Of a DNA stretch of 64,000 nucleotides, positions 50,051 through 61,659 are shown piece by piece. Source of the stretch: Hymenolepis diminuta (Eukaryota > Platyhelminthes > Cestoda > Cyclophyllidea > Hymenolepididae); the NCBI GenBank assembly GCA_900708905.1, contig CAADRB010000061.1, forward strand, positions 18,066 to 82,065, given 5' to 3'. The notes under the pieces are model-generated. The model made no database searches, had not been told where the DNA came from, and saw only the letters and a list, made by a program, of their open reading frames with translations. Numbering within the stretch: position 1 is the first letter of the stretch; each line of letters starts with the position of its first letter. Made by a program: the position numbers and the translations under genes.

Positions 50051-50539
50051 ACGACTAATGAACAAAATGGCAGTCTTTACCATTCAAGAGCGAGGTAGCA
50101 AAATGCGGGTTTCTACTCAAGGAAACTCCAAGATTTTGCTACTTGATAGGCTTGAGAATTATTTCTAACTATGTACTTTAAGTTAATAATGAGATTTCGT
50201 ATAAAAGAATCAAGTTAGAGAAGGAGAATTAAAGTTGTCCATTTACACATTTACCGAAAATAGAAGGGGATGAGATGGTAGATTTAGGTCTTTCAGGTTT
50301 CTCTGATTCTCGGTGAGGCATTAATCGGTCCATTGTCATTCTTAAGATAATCAAAATAGCACTAATCCTGCCAGTAAAGCTACTTTAACAGTCCAACTGA
50401 ATGAGGCCTTGAAATCTGCTTACAAAATGAATGATCTTCTTAATGGCTATTAGAAAATAACTTTTCTAAAATGAGAAGAGTTAAGAGGAGCCAGGTGTAT
50501 ATTGGACAACTGGAAACTAATGAGATGAGAAAGCAGTAA

Positions 50540-50660
50540 GCAAGGGAAGCGGAAGGGAAGGGAAGGCGCCAGTTTCGAGCGAGGGCCTATTAAGGTATGA
50601 TAAGGGAGTAGGTAGATTTTACGTCCTTTGTTCGTTGATGTGCAAACGACAAAAATTAAC
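50540..50660. repeat. Dispersed repeat B, copy 2
   Basis: This is the counterpart of 17,900-18,005. It shares AAGGTATGATAAGGGAGT and CGTCCTTTGTTCGTTGAT, preceded by a purine-rich GAAGGGAAGGGAAGG tract. Class unknown. Confidence 0.4.
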
Positions 50661-50867
50661 TACCGATAATTAGGACATGCAAAGTTGAGTCGGCGTGTGC
50701 GTAATACACGTTAATTTTAAACCATTCGAAAATGTTGATTGAAGCTCTTGTTATTGAATTAAAAGTTAAAAGACACTGGGAAGTGTACATTCAAAGTCAA
50801 ACATCCCGCTACTAATGGAAATGCAACTTAGTTCCAACCTCTTTACTGTCCTTTTGTTTATAGCACT

Positions 50868-51100
50868 AGTTTGTGTGTCGGTACGGCACTCATCACCGTG
50901 TGTCTTCAATTTCAAAGGTTATGGGTTCGACCCCACTGATCCACACCCAGTGAGAGGAATGGCCAACTGCACTAGTGATGTCTAGCAAAAATAGGGTGAC
51001 AGAAGATAGGCTTATCACTATGGAGGTTTTATGATGCTATCCTCTACCCAAGATGAGTGTCGGAAAAGGCTTTCCTTTATGGGCTTGGAAATTAAATAGT
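50868..51100 (+). repeat. tRNA-derived SINE, best-preserved copy
   Basis: It has a well-conserved RNA polymerase III B box GGTTCGACCCC (50,924-50,934) and an A-box relic about 35 nt upstream (CGGTACGGCA, near 50,879). A body follows with CCACACCCAGTGAGAGG and GGCCAACTGCACTAGTGATG. The tail contains ATGATGCTATCCTCTACCCA, AGATGAG and TATGGGCTTGG. The body or tail recurs at about 7.3, 9.9, 27.4, 35.2, 52.4, 54.2 and 61.6 kb. No clear target-site duplication or poly(A) end was identified. It gives the reference order for all other copies. Confidence 0.65.
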
Positions 51101-52314
51101 GTTGGTGTAAATTTTACTAAGTACAAATAATTATAGATTATCGCTTTTAAATTCAAAGAATAAGTTTGGAATTTTTCTAGAATCTCTTTTATATTTTCGG
51201 ATGACTTCCTCATGTTTGATCGAAAATTCTCTTATAATTTTTTAAAAGATGCGTTTGACTCAATCCTGATACGTCTTAAATTGAAGAAGTTCCGACTTTA
51301 TATGATTTAAAATAATGAAACATTTGCCGTCCGTTACACTTACAGTAAGGCGATCTCCCTTTATTGTATAAAAGATCAGTTTTTCCTTACCGATGAATAT
51401 TTGTATAGTACTAAAAGCACAGCACTCTTCAAGGACAAATCTTCCTGAGATTGTGTTTAACAGTTAAAGGATGTGGAATGACTTTAATAGGTTTTCAACC
51501 ATGACAGACTGGTTTCACCAGTGATCTTCTTGGGATCTTGCTTAAATCATCATAGTCGCGAGGTGATTTATACTTCCCTTACAGCTATAATTGGTGTCTC
51601 ATGGATTAAAAGAGGCTTCAGTGTAAAAGTACTGGGTAGGTGTTTCCTAGTATCTTAAAGGCGAATATTTCTCTATTGAAGTTATATCTCGGGATTTCAT
51701 GACAGAATTCGGTGAGCAATCTCTTCACACGTAACAGCTCTGCTAACATAACGAATTCATTTAAAAGAAATCGTTGCTGAGGTGTCCAACCCTCTAGGTT
51801 GTCAGATTGACTTCCCCTGTAGTCAGGTGTATCTCTTTTATCCACCCATAACAACTATAATTTGTGTGATGTACAAAGGCGTGATCGTAGCTCCCTATGC
51901 GTTTCCAAACTTCCGGATGCATAAAGCCTTTCAAAAGAGAACGGCAGCTAAGACGTTATTTATAAGAATTTCATCTTCACTTCTCGGCTTAACAAAATCA
52001 GTAGAGGTTTTGAAGAAGTAGTATAGTAAGAAACCACCTCTGGTAGCTACTCATAGGTAAAAGTTAGTAATTATTAAATTGATGACACATGTTCGCGCAC
52101 TTGAAATAGGCATTGAAAACATTCAAGCCTATATTCTCAAACACTACATAACAAAATCATCCCACAAATTCACAATTTTTGCCTGTTCTATCAACATATA
52201 ATTAAACGGGTATTAAGAACTTTGATTGGTATGCGAAATTTATCAAATCCATTATATAAAGTATTCAGGTAACCTGACTTGGATAGAAAGAATATATTCT
52301 GGAGTCGGTCTTTT

Positions 52315-52440
52315 GTTAACCAGAATTTATCAGTGCGGTTGGCCACTCACATCGCTGACTTGACAGACTTACATGTTGTCCACTGTGTCACTGGTAAAGA
52401 ATAAATTCGAATACGGAATCGAACACGTGTGATTCAGAAA
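52315..52440 (-). repeat. SINE copy, minus strand
   Basis: On the minus strand it shows a B-box relic TGTTCGATTCC (52,425-52,415) and a body with GTGGCCAACCGCACTGATAAA, matching the reference copy's GGCCAACTGCACTAGTGATG. The ACCAGAATTTATCAGTG block on the + strand is shared with the copy at 35.2 kb. Confidence 0.5.
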
Positions 52441-53130
52441 TTAAATAATGGGTCATCATCCCTGATCTCGTATGATTCCCAAATATTAATTTATTTAAGT
52501 ATGAGAACATTAATTTACTACGCTGGTATTTGGTACCTAGATTAATCTGTGGGTGTAATTGGTGACAAGAGGCTATTTTAGTTCTCTCGTCACGGTAACA
52601 CGTGAGCTCAAATTAGATGTATCATTTTAATGAATTACTGGTAGCTAAACGTGGTAAACAGATGACTATCGTTCACATTAACTTAATTGAGTACAGGAGT
52701 AACAATAAATAGTTCAGTGAAAATAACCATATTGAAAGGTTCAATAAATTTCCATTCGTCACACTGTTAAATTATTGAAAAAGATAAATTAAGATTTATT
52801 TAAATTTACGCGGATATTAAGGTATTGCATTCAGATGTTACAAAATTGAATCAGAATGCAGATCAAATAAAAGTGCAATATTTTAATCGATTGCTAGCAC
52901 GTTTATCTTCTAACAAATTTGCACTTTAATATTAAGCTGGGAGATTTCAATAGCAGTTTTTCATTAATGATTCATCTGTTGCGAAATAACATTATAATTC
53001 ACATTTGACAATTAAAATACAAATGCAGATTGATTAAAGATCTTCAGATGTTTAAGTGTTTTAGAACATGCCAGATTATCGGCACACCATGAAGTTCAAT
53101 ACCGAAGTAAATGCTCAGATCGATGCTAAG

Positions 53131-53152
53131 AATCCAGGACCCGCAATTCTAA
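53131..53152. repeat. Dispersed short repeat C, copy 1
   Basis: AATCCAGGACCCGCAATTCTAA here matches ATTCCGGACCCGCACTTCTAA at 60,274-60,294. A further partial TGCACTTCTAA lies near 53,205. It is short, GC-rich for the region, and its source is unknown. Confidence 0.4.
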
Positions 53153-54001
53153 ACTCAAGATCATTGATTCTATAATGGATTCTTGAGTGGTTTTAACTGC
53201 AAACTGCACTTCTAACAACAGATCATTTGTTTGGAGTTATTTCTTTCACTAGTTACATGGAAGATAAACTGCCATTAAATAAGTCTTAAGTTGGCGCACT
53301 ATTTAGTCATAGGACGTTATTCCAGTTTGAACTAAGGGAAGAATTTTCAAAATAAGGCATCAGGATTTCAGACCACAAAATAAACTTTGGGACATGGAGT
53401 ATACTTTGAATAGGATCGAAAGTAATCTACAGATTTAGAAGGCTCAGTTATTTTAATAACTGGTTTGAATCCAGACACATTGAATACTCAAAATTTAAAG
53501 CATATTTAATTTTCAAAATATAGTAGAAACTCGAGAAAAGAATTGAGAAGGATAGTCACAAAGATGGAATATACTGGCAGTCCAATAAAATGGGATCTGC
53601 CATACTACTACGGTCGGTTTTGCCTCCAGGGTGTTTACTAAATTCGACCCCCTACATTGATCCGCTATTTATGTAACCTAGACTCTTCTCCCTGATTCAA
53701 TCTTTCCAATCTGCTTTTCTGCTACCTTGTTTTACGACTTTGAAGTCAGCACTGGACATATGAACTAGGTCTTTCCTCCACATGATCATGTAATTGCACA
53801 TAATTTTATAAAAGAACGGGATATAGTCTGATTAATAACCCAACGTCACAATTCGTGAAACCTAATATGATGAATATCTGGTGCACTCGATTAACAGTCG
53901 TCATACTTTGTCCAGGAACGTGAATATATTTAATCATCTGCACACACTATTGTCTTCGTGGAAGTACCGACTGTATAAATGTTGTAGTAGGGTGGCGTGC
54001 C

Positions 54002-54027
54002 AGATTCCAACTTCATTGTTGGAATCT
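54002..54027. repeat. Perfect 10-bp hairpin, TTCATT loop
   Basis: AGATTCCAAC (54,002-54,011) and GTTGGAATCT (54,018-54,027) pair perfectly. No neighbouring gene or terminator context was seen. Confidence 0.8.
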
Positions 54028-54164
54028 TATTTGTGCTACTGACCACTTTGTAAGATAGTTTCGCATTCGTAATAAGCACCTGAGATAAGCCAGATTTCAT
54101 AAAAGAAAGCTCTAATGATGCTCGTTTTGTGTCTAGAATATTCTAACACACTGTTTATTACTAG

Positions 54165-54260
54165 CAAGTATAGGGGTGGCTGGATGTAAGTTTATCAATA
54201 GTAAGAACTCCATGGTGCAATTTCCTAACTCAAGATGAATGTTGGGAGGTGTTTGTAATA
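54165..54260 (+). repeat. SINE tail fragment
   Basis: It contains TATAGGGGTGGC, TTTATCAATA, CCATGGTGCAATTTCCTAAC and TCAAGATGAATGTTGG, corresponding in order to the 3' half of the 50.87-kb SINE. Confidence 0.4.
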
Positions 54261-57200
54261 GTTATAGAAATTATCGGGTTTTGTCTACGGTTATGAAAAT
54301 AGTGAAGTGACTATCATACGTTAGCTTCTCAATCATGTATCTTACCTCATTACCAGGAAGATGATATAAGCACTTAACCTCATTGTGAGGGCATACTTAA
54401 AATAAAGCTACTTGATTAATGCTAAGCAAAGGTCATGAGATTGATACGCGCCAGTGTACTTTAAGTGATTGTATTTGCCATAATTATTTCGAGAGAGATG
54501 GCAAAACTTTTCCCAATTAGGGATGGTATAAGTACCAAATTTAATTGTTGAAAAAACGTTTATTCAATGAAGATAAAGGTTTGCATATAGGTAAAAAGCT
54601 ATCTAAATTAAACTTTCCATATATATGAAGGTACGATTAAAATCAGTACTAATTGGAGTAAAGGACATTAAAATGATGTCAGAGGCCGTGGCTCAACTCT
54701 GACCATCCAGAGACTTGAATTGGGTACTATATGAAGGCTTATCCTCTGAAGCAAACCATTAAACTACAATATCACTGGCTGGAAATGAAGGACTGCTATA
54801 CAAGACTTCGCTTGATTCAACAGTTGCTCGTACAAGCTTGTTAACAACGATATTAATGTTTAGACCCTGTGGTAGATTTAGTAAATTCAAGTATCTGACT
54901 CACTTTTTACGTAACCCATTGTAGGGTAGCTGCTTTGCCATAATATGCTTCACTCAAGCGCTACGCCGCCGTCAGTTAGACATGAAAGACAATTTTGATT
55001 CTACAATAACAAGTAAAAATTTACCTTGATGTTATGACCCGTGATGTTGATGTAAAACACTAATAAGGCCAGGTTTAAACTCTTTGACACTAAATACATC
55101 ACCCCAATATTTTTTTCTTTCTGTATATTCGTGTGATCTGACCTGACTCCGTTATGTGGTCAGTGCCAATAATATCCCATATATCCCCCTGTTAACCGCA
55201 ACTTTCCCTTACATTTCCTCCCTCGGTTATCCTATACATTATTTTCAAACTCCAAACAATTCTTCTTCCATCTAGTTTCATGTTCGAGTTTTTACAGTCA
55301 TCATTGGCTCTCTAATTATGTATCATGTTACAAGGTTATAATTAGTCTTCCTTATTTAGCATCGGTTTAAGTGTTCAGAATTATCAGATTAGTACACCTG
55401 TTCAATCTTCTTCAACTTAATTCGCATCAAATAAAATTCTGATACACGTGAGATAGGTCATCTCCGTCTTACTATGTGAGCAAATTTATTCCTGATATAA
55501 ATTGTAATTCTCTAGTCTGTCCCAACAACAATTCAAAGAGTACTTGGAAAATTCGAAGTGACAGAATATGATTGGTCAGATAATGGGCTAATCGATAAAT
55601 AATAGTTGGCCTTGTCATTTCGTAAACCTTCATAGTTATGATGTGGAAGTGGCGTGTCGATCACGTAGAATCGATATTGCAAATTCGGTGCACGGCAGAT
55701 CGTTATTTCGCCTTACTTTGAGTTATCCAAATATGCGTGTTGACCGAGTGTAATATAAGTAATTACAAGTATAAATTACATTTTAGCTAATGGTTATTTT
55801 ATTGAAGTTAAATAATTTAAATAGATAGCCCCGGAAGAACGCAATTTGATGAGAATTTAAAAAGAGTTCACTTTTTTGAAGTGCTAATTTAAGGGGAGCA
55901 TGATGCAACAATTTATGATTTTATAGTTCTTTTTGTATCCATTAATTTACGTGGGAATTTGAATTTAATTAGCAAACTATGGTTAAAAAACAGTTAAACT
56001 AAAGAAATTCAATTTCCACTTTACTCCTCGAATTCGGAAGTTCAAAGTGAGATCTATTTACTCATTATTTCTAAGTTGTAAGTGGATTAACACTACACTC
56101 TAAATGAATGATTTAAATCACCGAAAGCTCTTAAAATCGATACCAAGAATTCGAAGAAGATAATGAATGAAGTTGGCTAAGAAAAGCCAAGATTTACTGA
56201 AAATCTCAAATTACAATATCACAAAACTGCAAACGATTTAAGAATATTAAAGGATAGTCTAAAATGTGTGGAAAGTTAAATTACTGGGTAAGTTACGTGT
56301 TACATAATTATGCGAACTACATGGACAAAAAACAGTTGCTTGTCTCACAAATTAGAACCTATTTGTTTTTATCGAAGTGTAGATTATATATGCTTTGTAA
56401 TCACCACAGAAAAAGACATCTGAAAGCAAGCTGGAAAGATGTAACTGAAAAGAAAGTATGAAAAGGAAATTTGACAATTCTATATCAGAATTGCTTTTTA
56501 TAATTAGACACACAAGTTTGTATGAACGCTGAACTAAGATCGGGCTGAGGTCAGGTTAAAAGGGAAAGTAATTAAAGAATGAGAGAATAGAAGAAACGGT
56601 TAGATCGACAAAATTGGGCTATGTTAATGTAATTCATTAACACACGGCACTATAAGCAGTTTCGAAAACACGTACTTTGTTTAAGAATTTAAAACAAAAA
56701 GTGAAATTATAAAATGCTGATATAAAGGCAATATAATATAATAATCTTCGATTTGCAGTGTCGTCTGCATGAAAACGTGAATTTAACTGGTGAATAACGG
56801 TGAAAACGGTCCCTAAAAGTTGAATTTTTTAGGTTTTAGTTTGCTGCATGAGATATTAGTACAAGATGTAATTGACTTACTGATTACCTGTAAAGTAAAA
56901 ATGGTGAGTACTTCCTTCTAAATGAATAATTTAAAGCGTTAAAAATAACAAAACGAATTTTAGAATGCAAGAAAAGCAAACATTAACAGGAGCTGGAAAA
57001 AAAGCAACCAAGCAACTTAAGGGCTATTTAATGAAGCTAAGGTGTAATCTTAACACAAAATAATGCGCAACCTTTCAATGTCAAGCTATGCAAACTAAAC
57101 AACCTATGTAGAGTATACTTTTTTTTATTAAATTTGTATCGATTTGAATGTTCCGAATAATCAGATTAATAGGATTGCCTCGTTCTGAATTACCCAGAAT

Positions 57201-57429
57201 GGCTTGAGTTGTGAACCATGAAATCAATATAGGAAGATTTATGAAGGAATGGATCTTAATCTTTTATAACATTTACCAAAAATTAGTATAAGTTCGCACT
57301 TGCAGTCAGTAAATCTTCCATTATATTGAGAATAGAGGATAACACAATAAATTGGTGGAAATTAACTTCTAAAACCCAGTTAATTAATACGGCAATAAGT
57401 CTGTGGAGTGTACAAAGCTATCAGGGCTG

Positions 57430-57570
57430 CCCAAAGAGATCTCTCGCGTCCTAAAAAATGCTGAAAAGTGCGGTCGTGCTACCTATCGTATATCGAGCAG
57501 GCGCGGCGTGAATGAGGAGGCCACCCAACCAATCAGCGATCGAAAATCGAGCAGCGTAGCGTAAATCGTA
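57430..57570. promoter_or_regulatory. CpG-rich segment with a consensus CCAAT box
   Basis: About 140 bp are dense in CG dinucleotides and contain AACCAATCAGCG (CCAAT at 57,529-57,533), which fits the NF-Y consensus. ATCGAGCAG occurs twice (57,492-57,500 and 57,546-57,554), followed in each case by a GCG-rich stretch. There is no TATA box at the expected distance and no ORF. It could be a TATA-less promoter, an enhancer or the relic of a GC-richer element. Confidence 0.35.
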
Positions 57571-58485
57571 CTCACAATTACTAGGTATTTTAAGTAAAAT
57601 TCTCTCCACACTTGCTAGTTCATTTTGGGGGCGACTTATATTGAAGGACTCTGCTAAAGGCTAGTTGTACTTGTCTTCTGACAGTTGGACCTCTTAGAGG
57701 ATTACAAAGTATTGATCAAGGGTTTATTGGTGTAGTATTCGCTACAAGGTAATAACGCAACTGCAATTCCATAGAAATGCTTATTTTCACCGATTAATTA
57801 ATAACGAAGACTTAAAGTTAATTAATAAAAAAAGTGGAGTAAACTTTATCTAAAAAATGAAAAATTCAAATTAAATTTACAACATGCACTCGTAAGTACA
57901 GAGCAGATTATAATTATAGATTAGATTCATGTGAAACTATTATTTTATTAATTATTTTCAGCCATTTTAGAAATGAAAGCAGTTAGAACAAAATTTTGAA
58001 CATTTTCAGGTCTTTTGTGTAAAAAGAGCTGTCCGCAGAGTAGTGGCTACTATGGTGATGTGATCGCTTCGTCTCACCTGATCCGTCTTTCCATCTTTTG
58101 ATCCTTATGCCCTTTTATTATACATAACTTTATCTAATGTATATGCCAATTTGGACCACGCTTCCTGCATAAACTATACCCTGTTTCATTCTATTAAATG
58201 CATTTCCAACTAATATCACAGGCGTATTTGAAAAAATTGGAGGAAGACATGCATTTTCATAGGTAATTTGTTGTATAAAAACCCTATCTGTTTAATAATA
58301 AAATAGACACACATCAACTTAAATTTAGAGATTTGAGCCTTGGTCATTACTCAGTTTAAATTGTCAAACATGTGCTGGTGCCCAATTATTTTTTGAAGTT
58401 ATCTATTCGCTCCCTTGAAAACTAAATATATTTCTACATGAAAGTTTTTTGAAGATAGGTTAATATTGGCCCTGTATATGCTGAC
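57570..58485. other. AT-rich intergenic DNA
   Basis: No recognisable gene, repeat or regulatory cluster. Confidence 0.4.
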
Positions 58486-58487
58486 GT

Positions 58488-58685
58488 GTGAAGTTTACAG
58501 CACTATCAAGGCTATTCAACGGGATAGTCTTGGAACGCAAACCAAAACAACGTGGAAAGAGCGACCTAGGTCATCAATCGCACAATAGAACTCTCCAGAT
58601 CATCGACCACGAACCAGTAGATTCTGGAAAGTGCAACCATGTGGCGACTTACGCATCAACTAATCACAAACCTGCGTGAATATTT
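58488..58685 (+). other. GC-richer open segment of unknown origin
   Basis: A 63-codon frame starting with GTG and ending at 58,679 has less AT-biased composition than its surroundings and a hydrophilic product (RKPKQRGKSDLGHQS). I recognise no family. It directly precedes the core-promoter-like segment at 58.72 kb. An LTR-retrotransposon end (coding relic then LTR) would explain both, but no LTR pair was found. Confidence 0.25.
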
Positions 58686-58718
58686 CTTCAACCGACTTGA
58701 GTTAAAGATCCCCAAGAA

Positions 58719-58780
58719 CCAATCAGCATTTCATACGTCACTATAGCCACATTATAAATAGCCTGATGAGCTGTCACATC
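58719..58780 (+). promoter_or_regulatory. Very regular core promoter: CCAAT, CRE, TATA
   Basis: AACCAATCAGC (CCAAT at 58,719-58,723) is followed 11 bp later by the CRE-like TACGTCAC (58,734-58,741) and then by a consensus TATA box TATAAATAG (58,753-58,761). An initiator-like TCACATC (58,774-58,780) lies 20-25 bp downstream. Order and spacing match a textbook RNA polymerase II promoter facing right. The first ATG downstream (58,848) opens only 38 codons to TAG at 58,962-58,964, and AATAAA signals follow at about 59,159. It could drive a short gene, a first exon, a noncoding RNA or be an LTR promoter. Confidence 0.45.
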
Positions 58781-58847
58781 GGTCGGAGTGGAGTGGTCAT
58801 ATCGCACTGAACTTCTAATACCGCAATTTATCACAAACCAGAAATTT

Positions 58848-58964
58848 ATGGAGGGATCTCGTACCAGATTTATTTTAATAAATGACTCCCAAATGTTGAG
58901 CTTATTTGTTACAACTCCGACCGGACAGCTTTCCAAATTATTCACTGGTATTCTGCAAATCTAG
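58848..58964 (+). CDS. Hypothetical 38-codon ORF behind the 58.7-kb promoter
   Basis: It starts with ATG in TTTATGG context, about 70 nt after the inferred start site. The peptide begins MEGSRTRF and contains LSLFVTTPTGQLSKLF. It is not recognised. Possible donors (GGTATT near 58,948, GGTAAA near 58,969) would allow it to be a first exon. Support is positional only. Confidence 0.15.
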   Translation: MEGSRTRFILINDSQMLSLFVTTPTGQLSKLFTGILQI

Positions 58965-58989
58965 TGGGGTAAATGAGAAACATTTCGAT

Positions 58990-61560
58990 TGTTAAATAGT
59001 ATTACTGTTTATTGTGAAAATCTACACGCAATCATTTGCGAAAAGAATTAAAATAAATGATGTTCTGATAAAGGTCTCACATTCTCCTCCCGAAATTCCA
59101 AGCTCAAAATATTAATTGAGTTGTGTTACCTAGGTAAAAAATTAATAAACGTTTGAAATAAATAAACGTATATATATAATGCGCTGAGAGTTAGGAGGTC
59201 ACAAATTTCGAGATTCAAATTAAATAAATTCTTGAGAGTTTTACTAACTACTGACTGGTATTCCATCCAGAAGGAAAAGCACAAGTTCTCGTTATAGCGA
59301 AAACTTTCGCAGTTCGACTGAAATTCCATAAAGTTTGATGTTCACATAAACAATATATGAGTTAATCGTTATTTCAATAATAATGGAAAGAAAACATAAA
59401 ATAAAGTATTAATCTAGTCAGGGGAAAAAATTTAATAATTATTCCTAATTCAAGAATATATCTTGTTCTTTCTTCTCGACCACTAATAAATCAAATTCAG
59501 ATATCTTCCAGCCTACTGTAGCTTTAAAATAACGAAACTACCCATTACATTTCTATTCCAGTTCAGGCAGACTACATAATGGTCGTAAAAATTAAATACA
59601 CTTCGGATTCACAGAATTTTATGCTTGTGTGGTTTGCTATTACATTCCAGTATTTGTAGTCAAAAGGATTAATTAGTTAATGCCATTTGAGGTCATGATG
59701 TAATTATGACCAAAGTCAAAGAAGCACACTCATTATACAATTGGATAACACCTCTCTGGTTTTTTGAGAAATAAATTTTAAATAGTTTACCGATATACTC
59801 GTAAAATTTCACATTTTAGATAACTTCAAGGCTGAAGGCGCCATTTGGGGTTTAAATCAGCAGCCGTGGCTTACAAACCGACTCTCCTCTCTTTCACATG
59901 ATTTTGCACATTTTCTAACCCTTCCCTTTTATTGACATTATAAATCCGACTATTGTCTTTCATCATACATTAATACTTAATAACCTTTTTTCCAGCGGGG
60001 CGCCAACAACACAAAAGATAAGAAAGTAGTTACAAAACTATTCGATATTGGAGATGCACTTCATATTTTATACGTGGGATCAGTTTTCAGATGTGTGTTA
60101 ATTTGACATCTAAATCAATCGTAGAATGGCTGCGAAATTATATGAAATAAAGCCATCAGGATTTTCTATATGAAGAAGATAACGGGAAGGTGATATAAAC
60201 CTCGGATCAAAATTTAAATTGAAAAAGCAGATGTCCTGATAATTCTGGGTCTAGATGAAGTGCGGCTCTTCTGATTCCGGACCCGCACTTCTAATGACCT
60301 CATTCCCATTTAAAAAAGGAAATATATATCAGCCTCCATGATTAAAGGAAGCAATAAAAGGGAATTACCGAAGTATACTTAGATTAATATGACTCGCTGA
60401 TGCATATAATAAAGGGTGCAGTTAACAACTGAAAGCTAATACTCTCTTAGTTCAAGAGTGTTTTTTGATATTCACATTAAAAAATCCTCTTTGTCTGATC
60501 GATTAAATTCTTTTAGGGGTACGTTGCGGGGCACGATTAGCACTTACTACTGCTAACTGAGATATGTGCGGTTTTAAATTGATTAGGATGGCTTAATCCT
60601 CAGCTCAGAACTGCTATATGGTCAAACCTAACGTACCCAAAGTTAGAAGGCGGGAGAGTAATTGAAAATGTCTATTACATAGCTTTAACAGACGGTTCAT
60701 TAACAGACGGGGAAATTTTTGGGCATACTCTGCATTCTAAATTTAAGAAGGTACCAAAAAGTTTGTAATTCAAGGGACTATCGCAAATACAATGGGTAAG
60801 CTTTTATACATTTAATTTGTTCGTATTTGAAGATTTTGATGCCTACTGGCAGGAGGGATTTCCAATAGAGGCAAAGATACAAGATCTTGGATCCTCTCTA
60901 ATGAAAACTAAGCGTTCTATTATACCTCATGTGACCAGTTTTAATCACTATGTCTGGAATCCATGACTTGGTACAAATCGTCGCACACTGTTTCACATTT
61001 GTTTACATTAAAATAGTGCAACTTTTCAGACAGCCAAAGGATAGAAATTGGCGTAGGAGTTCTGGTGAAGTAGTTTGAGCATCATATATATTTCTCAAAC
61101 GTCGAAGGATATTTACATACTGGTTATCACAATCCCGGTGCTCCGCAAAGGTACTCTTTATTGATGACAGGTGACGCAAATAGGAACAGAAGCAATAGTT
61201 GACTTCTTATATTTTCACGAAATGACGTTTGCTTGCCATATCGCCAAATGCATTATCTATTAACGTCTGTACTGCAAAGCAACTAATGTTACGAAAGAGG
61301 AATAAACAAATTCTAAAGAAATAATAAGTTAGGAAATGATTTACATTGCAAATAGCTAGAAAGATTGATTCAAGTTCAAATATTCCATCATAAAGGCTTG
61401 GGAAACTTATAGAAAGGCTTTTCAGCTAGCCTAACCGGAAGATGATTTATTAAAGTTAATTAGACCTTGACAGGCACAAATAGGACTAAAAGCCTGCGCT
61501 CAAATCACTGTCGAGGATTACCAATAGGATTAATGGTACCTCTGAAAATTAATTCGTGGT
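58990..61560. other. AT-rich intergenic DNA
   Basis: Nothing recognised except short repeat C and its hairpin at 60.26-60.29 kb. Confidence 0.4.
60257..60294. repeat. Repeat C, copy 2, with 9-bp hairpin
   Basis: GAAGTGCGG (60,257-60,265) and CCGCACTTC (60,283-60,291) pair perfectly around a 17-nt loop. The right arm lies inside the segment shared with 53,131-53,152. Confidence 0.6.
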
Positions 61561-61655
61561 TTCATTCTCATGACCTTGGATCTGCAAACAAGGGAGTGGG
61601 GCCTAAAACAGACTAGCCATCATACTCCCCAAGTCAAGATGTAATTTATTAATCA
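61560..61655 (+). repeat. SINE tail fragment
   Basis: CATGACCTTGGATCTGC resembles the B-box region, and AGCCATCATACTCCCCAAG followed by TCAAGATG matches the ATGATGCTATCCTCTACCCA plus AGATG tail block of the reference SINE. Strongly decayed. Confidence 0.35.
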
Positions 61656-61659
61656 ATCT

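Larger units (their letters stand above)
49167..50860 (+). other. 3' flank and probable 3' UTR of the ZNF609-like gene
   Basis: No canonical AATAAA follows the stop within 1 kb. ATTAAA first appears at about 50,226 and weaker variants (AATACA near 49,709) come earlier, so the 3' end is uncertain. A Pumilio-type TGTACATA occurs at 49,315-49,322. A TA/CATA microsatellite lies at 49,405-49,433. Duplicated SINE-like fragments and Rel-like sites lie around 49.86-50.05 kb. Confidence 0.45.
51105..57425. other. AT-rich intergenic DNA with repeat debris
   Basis: Outside the SINE copies and the hairpin at 54.0 kb, no gene is recognised. Open frames of up to 80 codons lack motifs. Confidence 0.45.
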
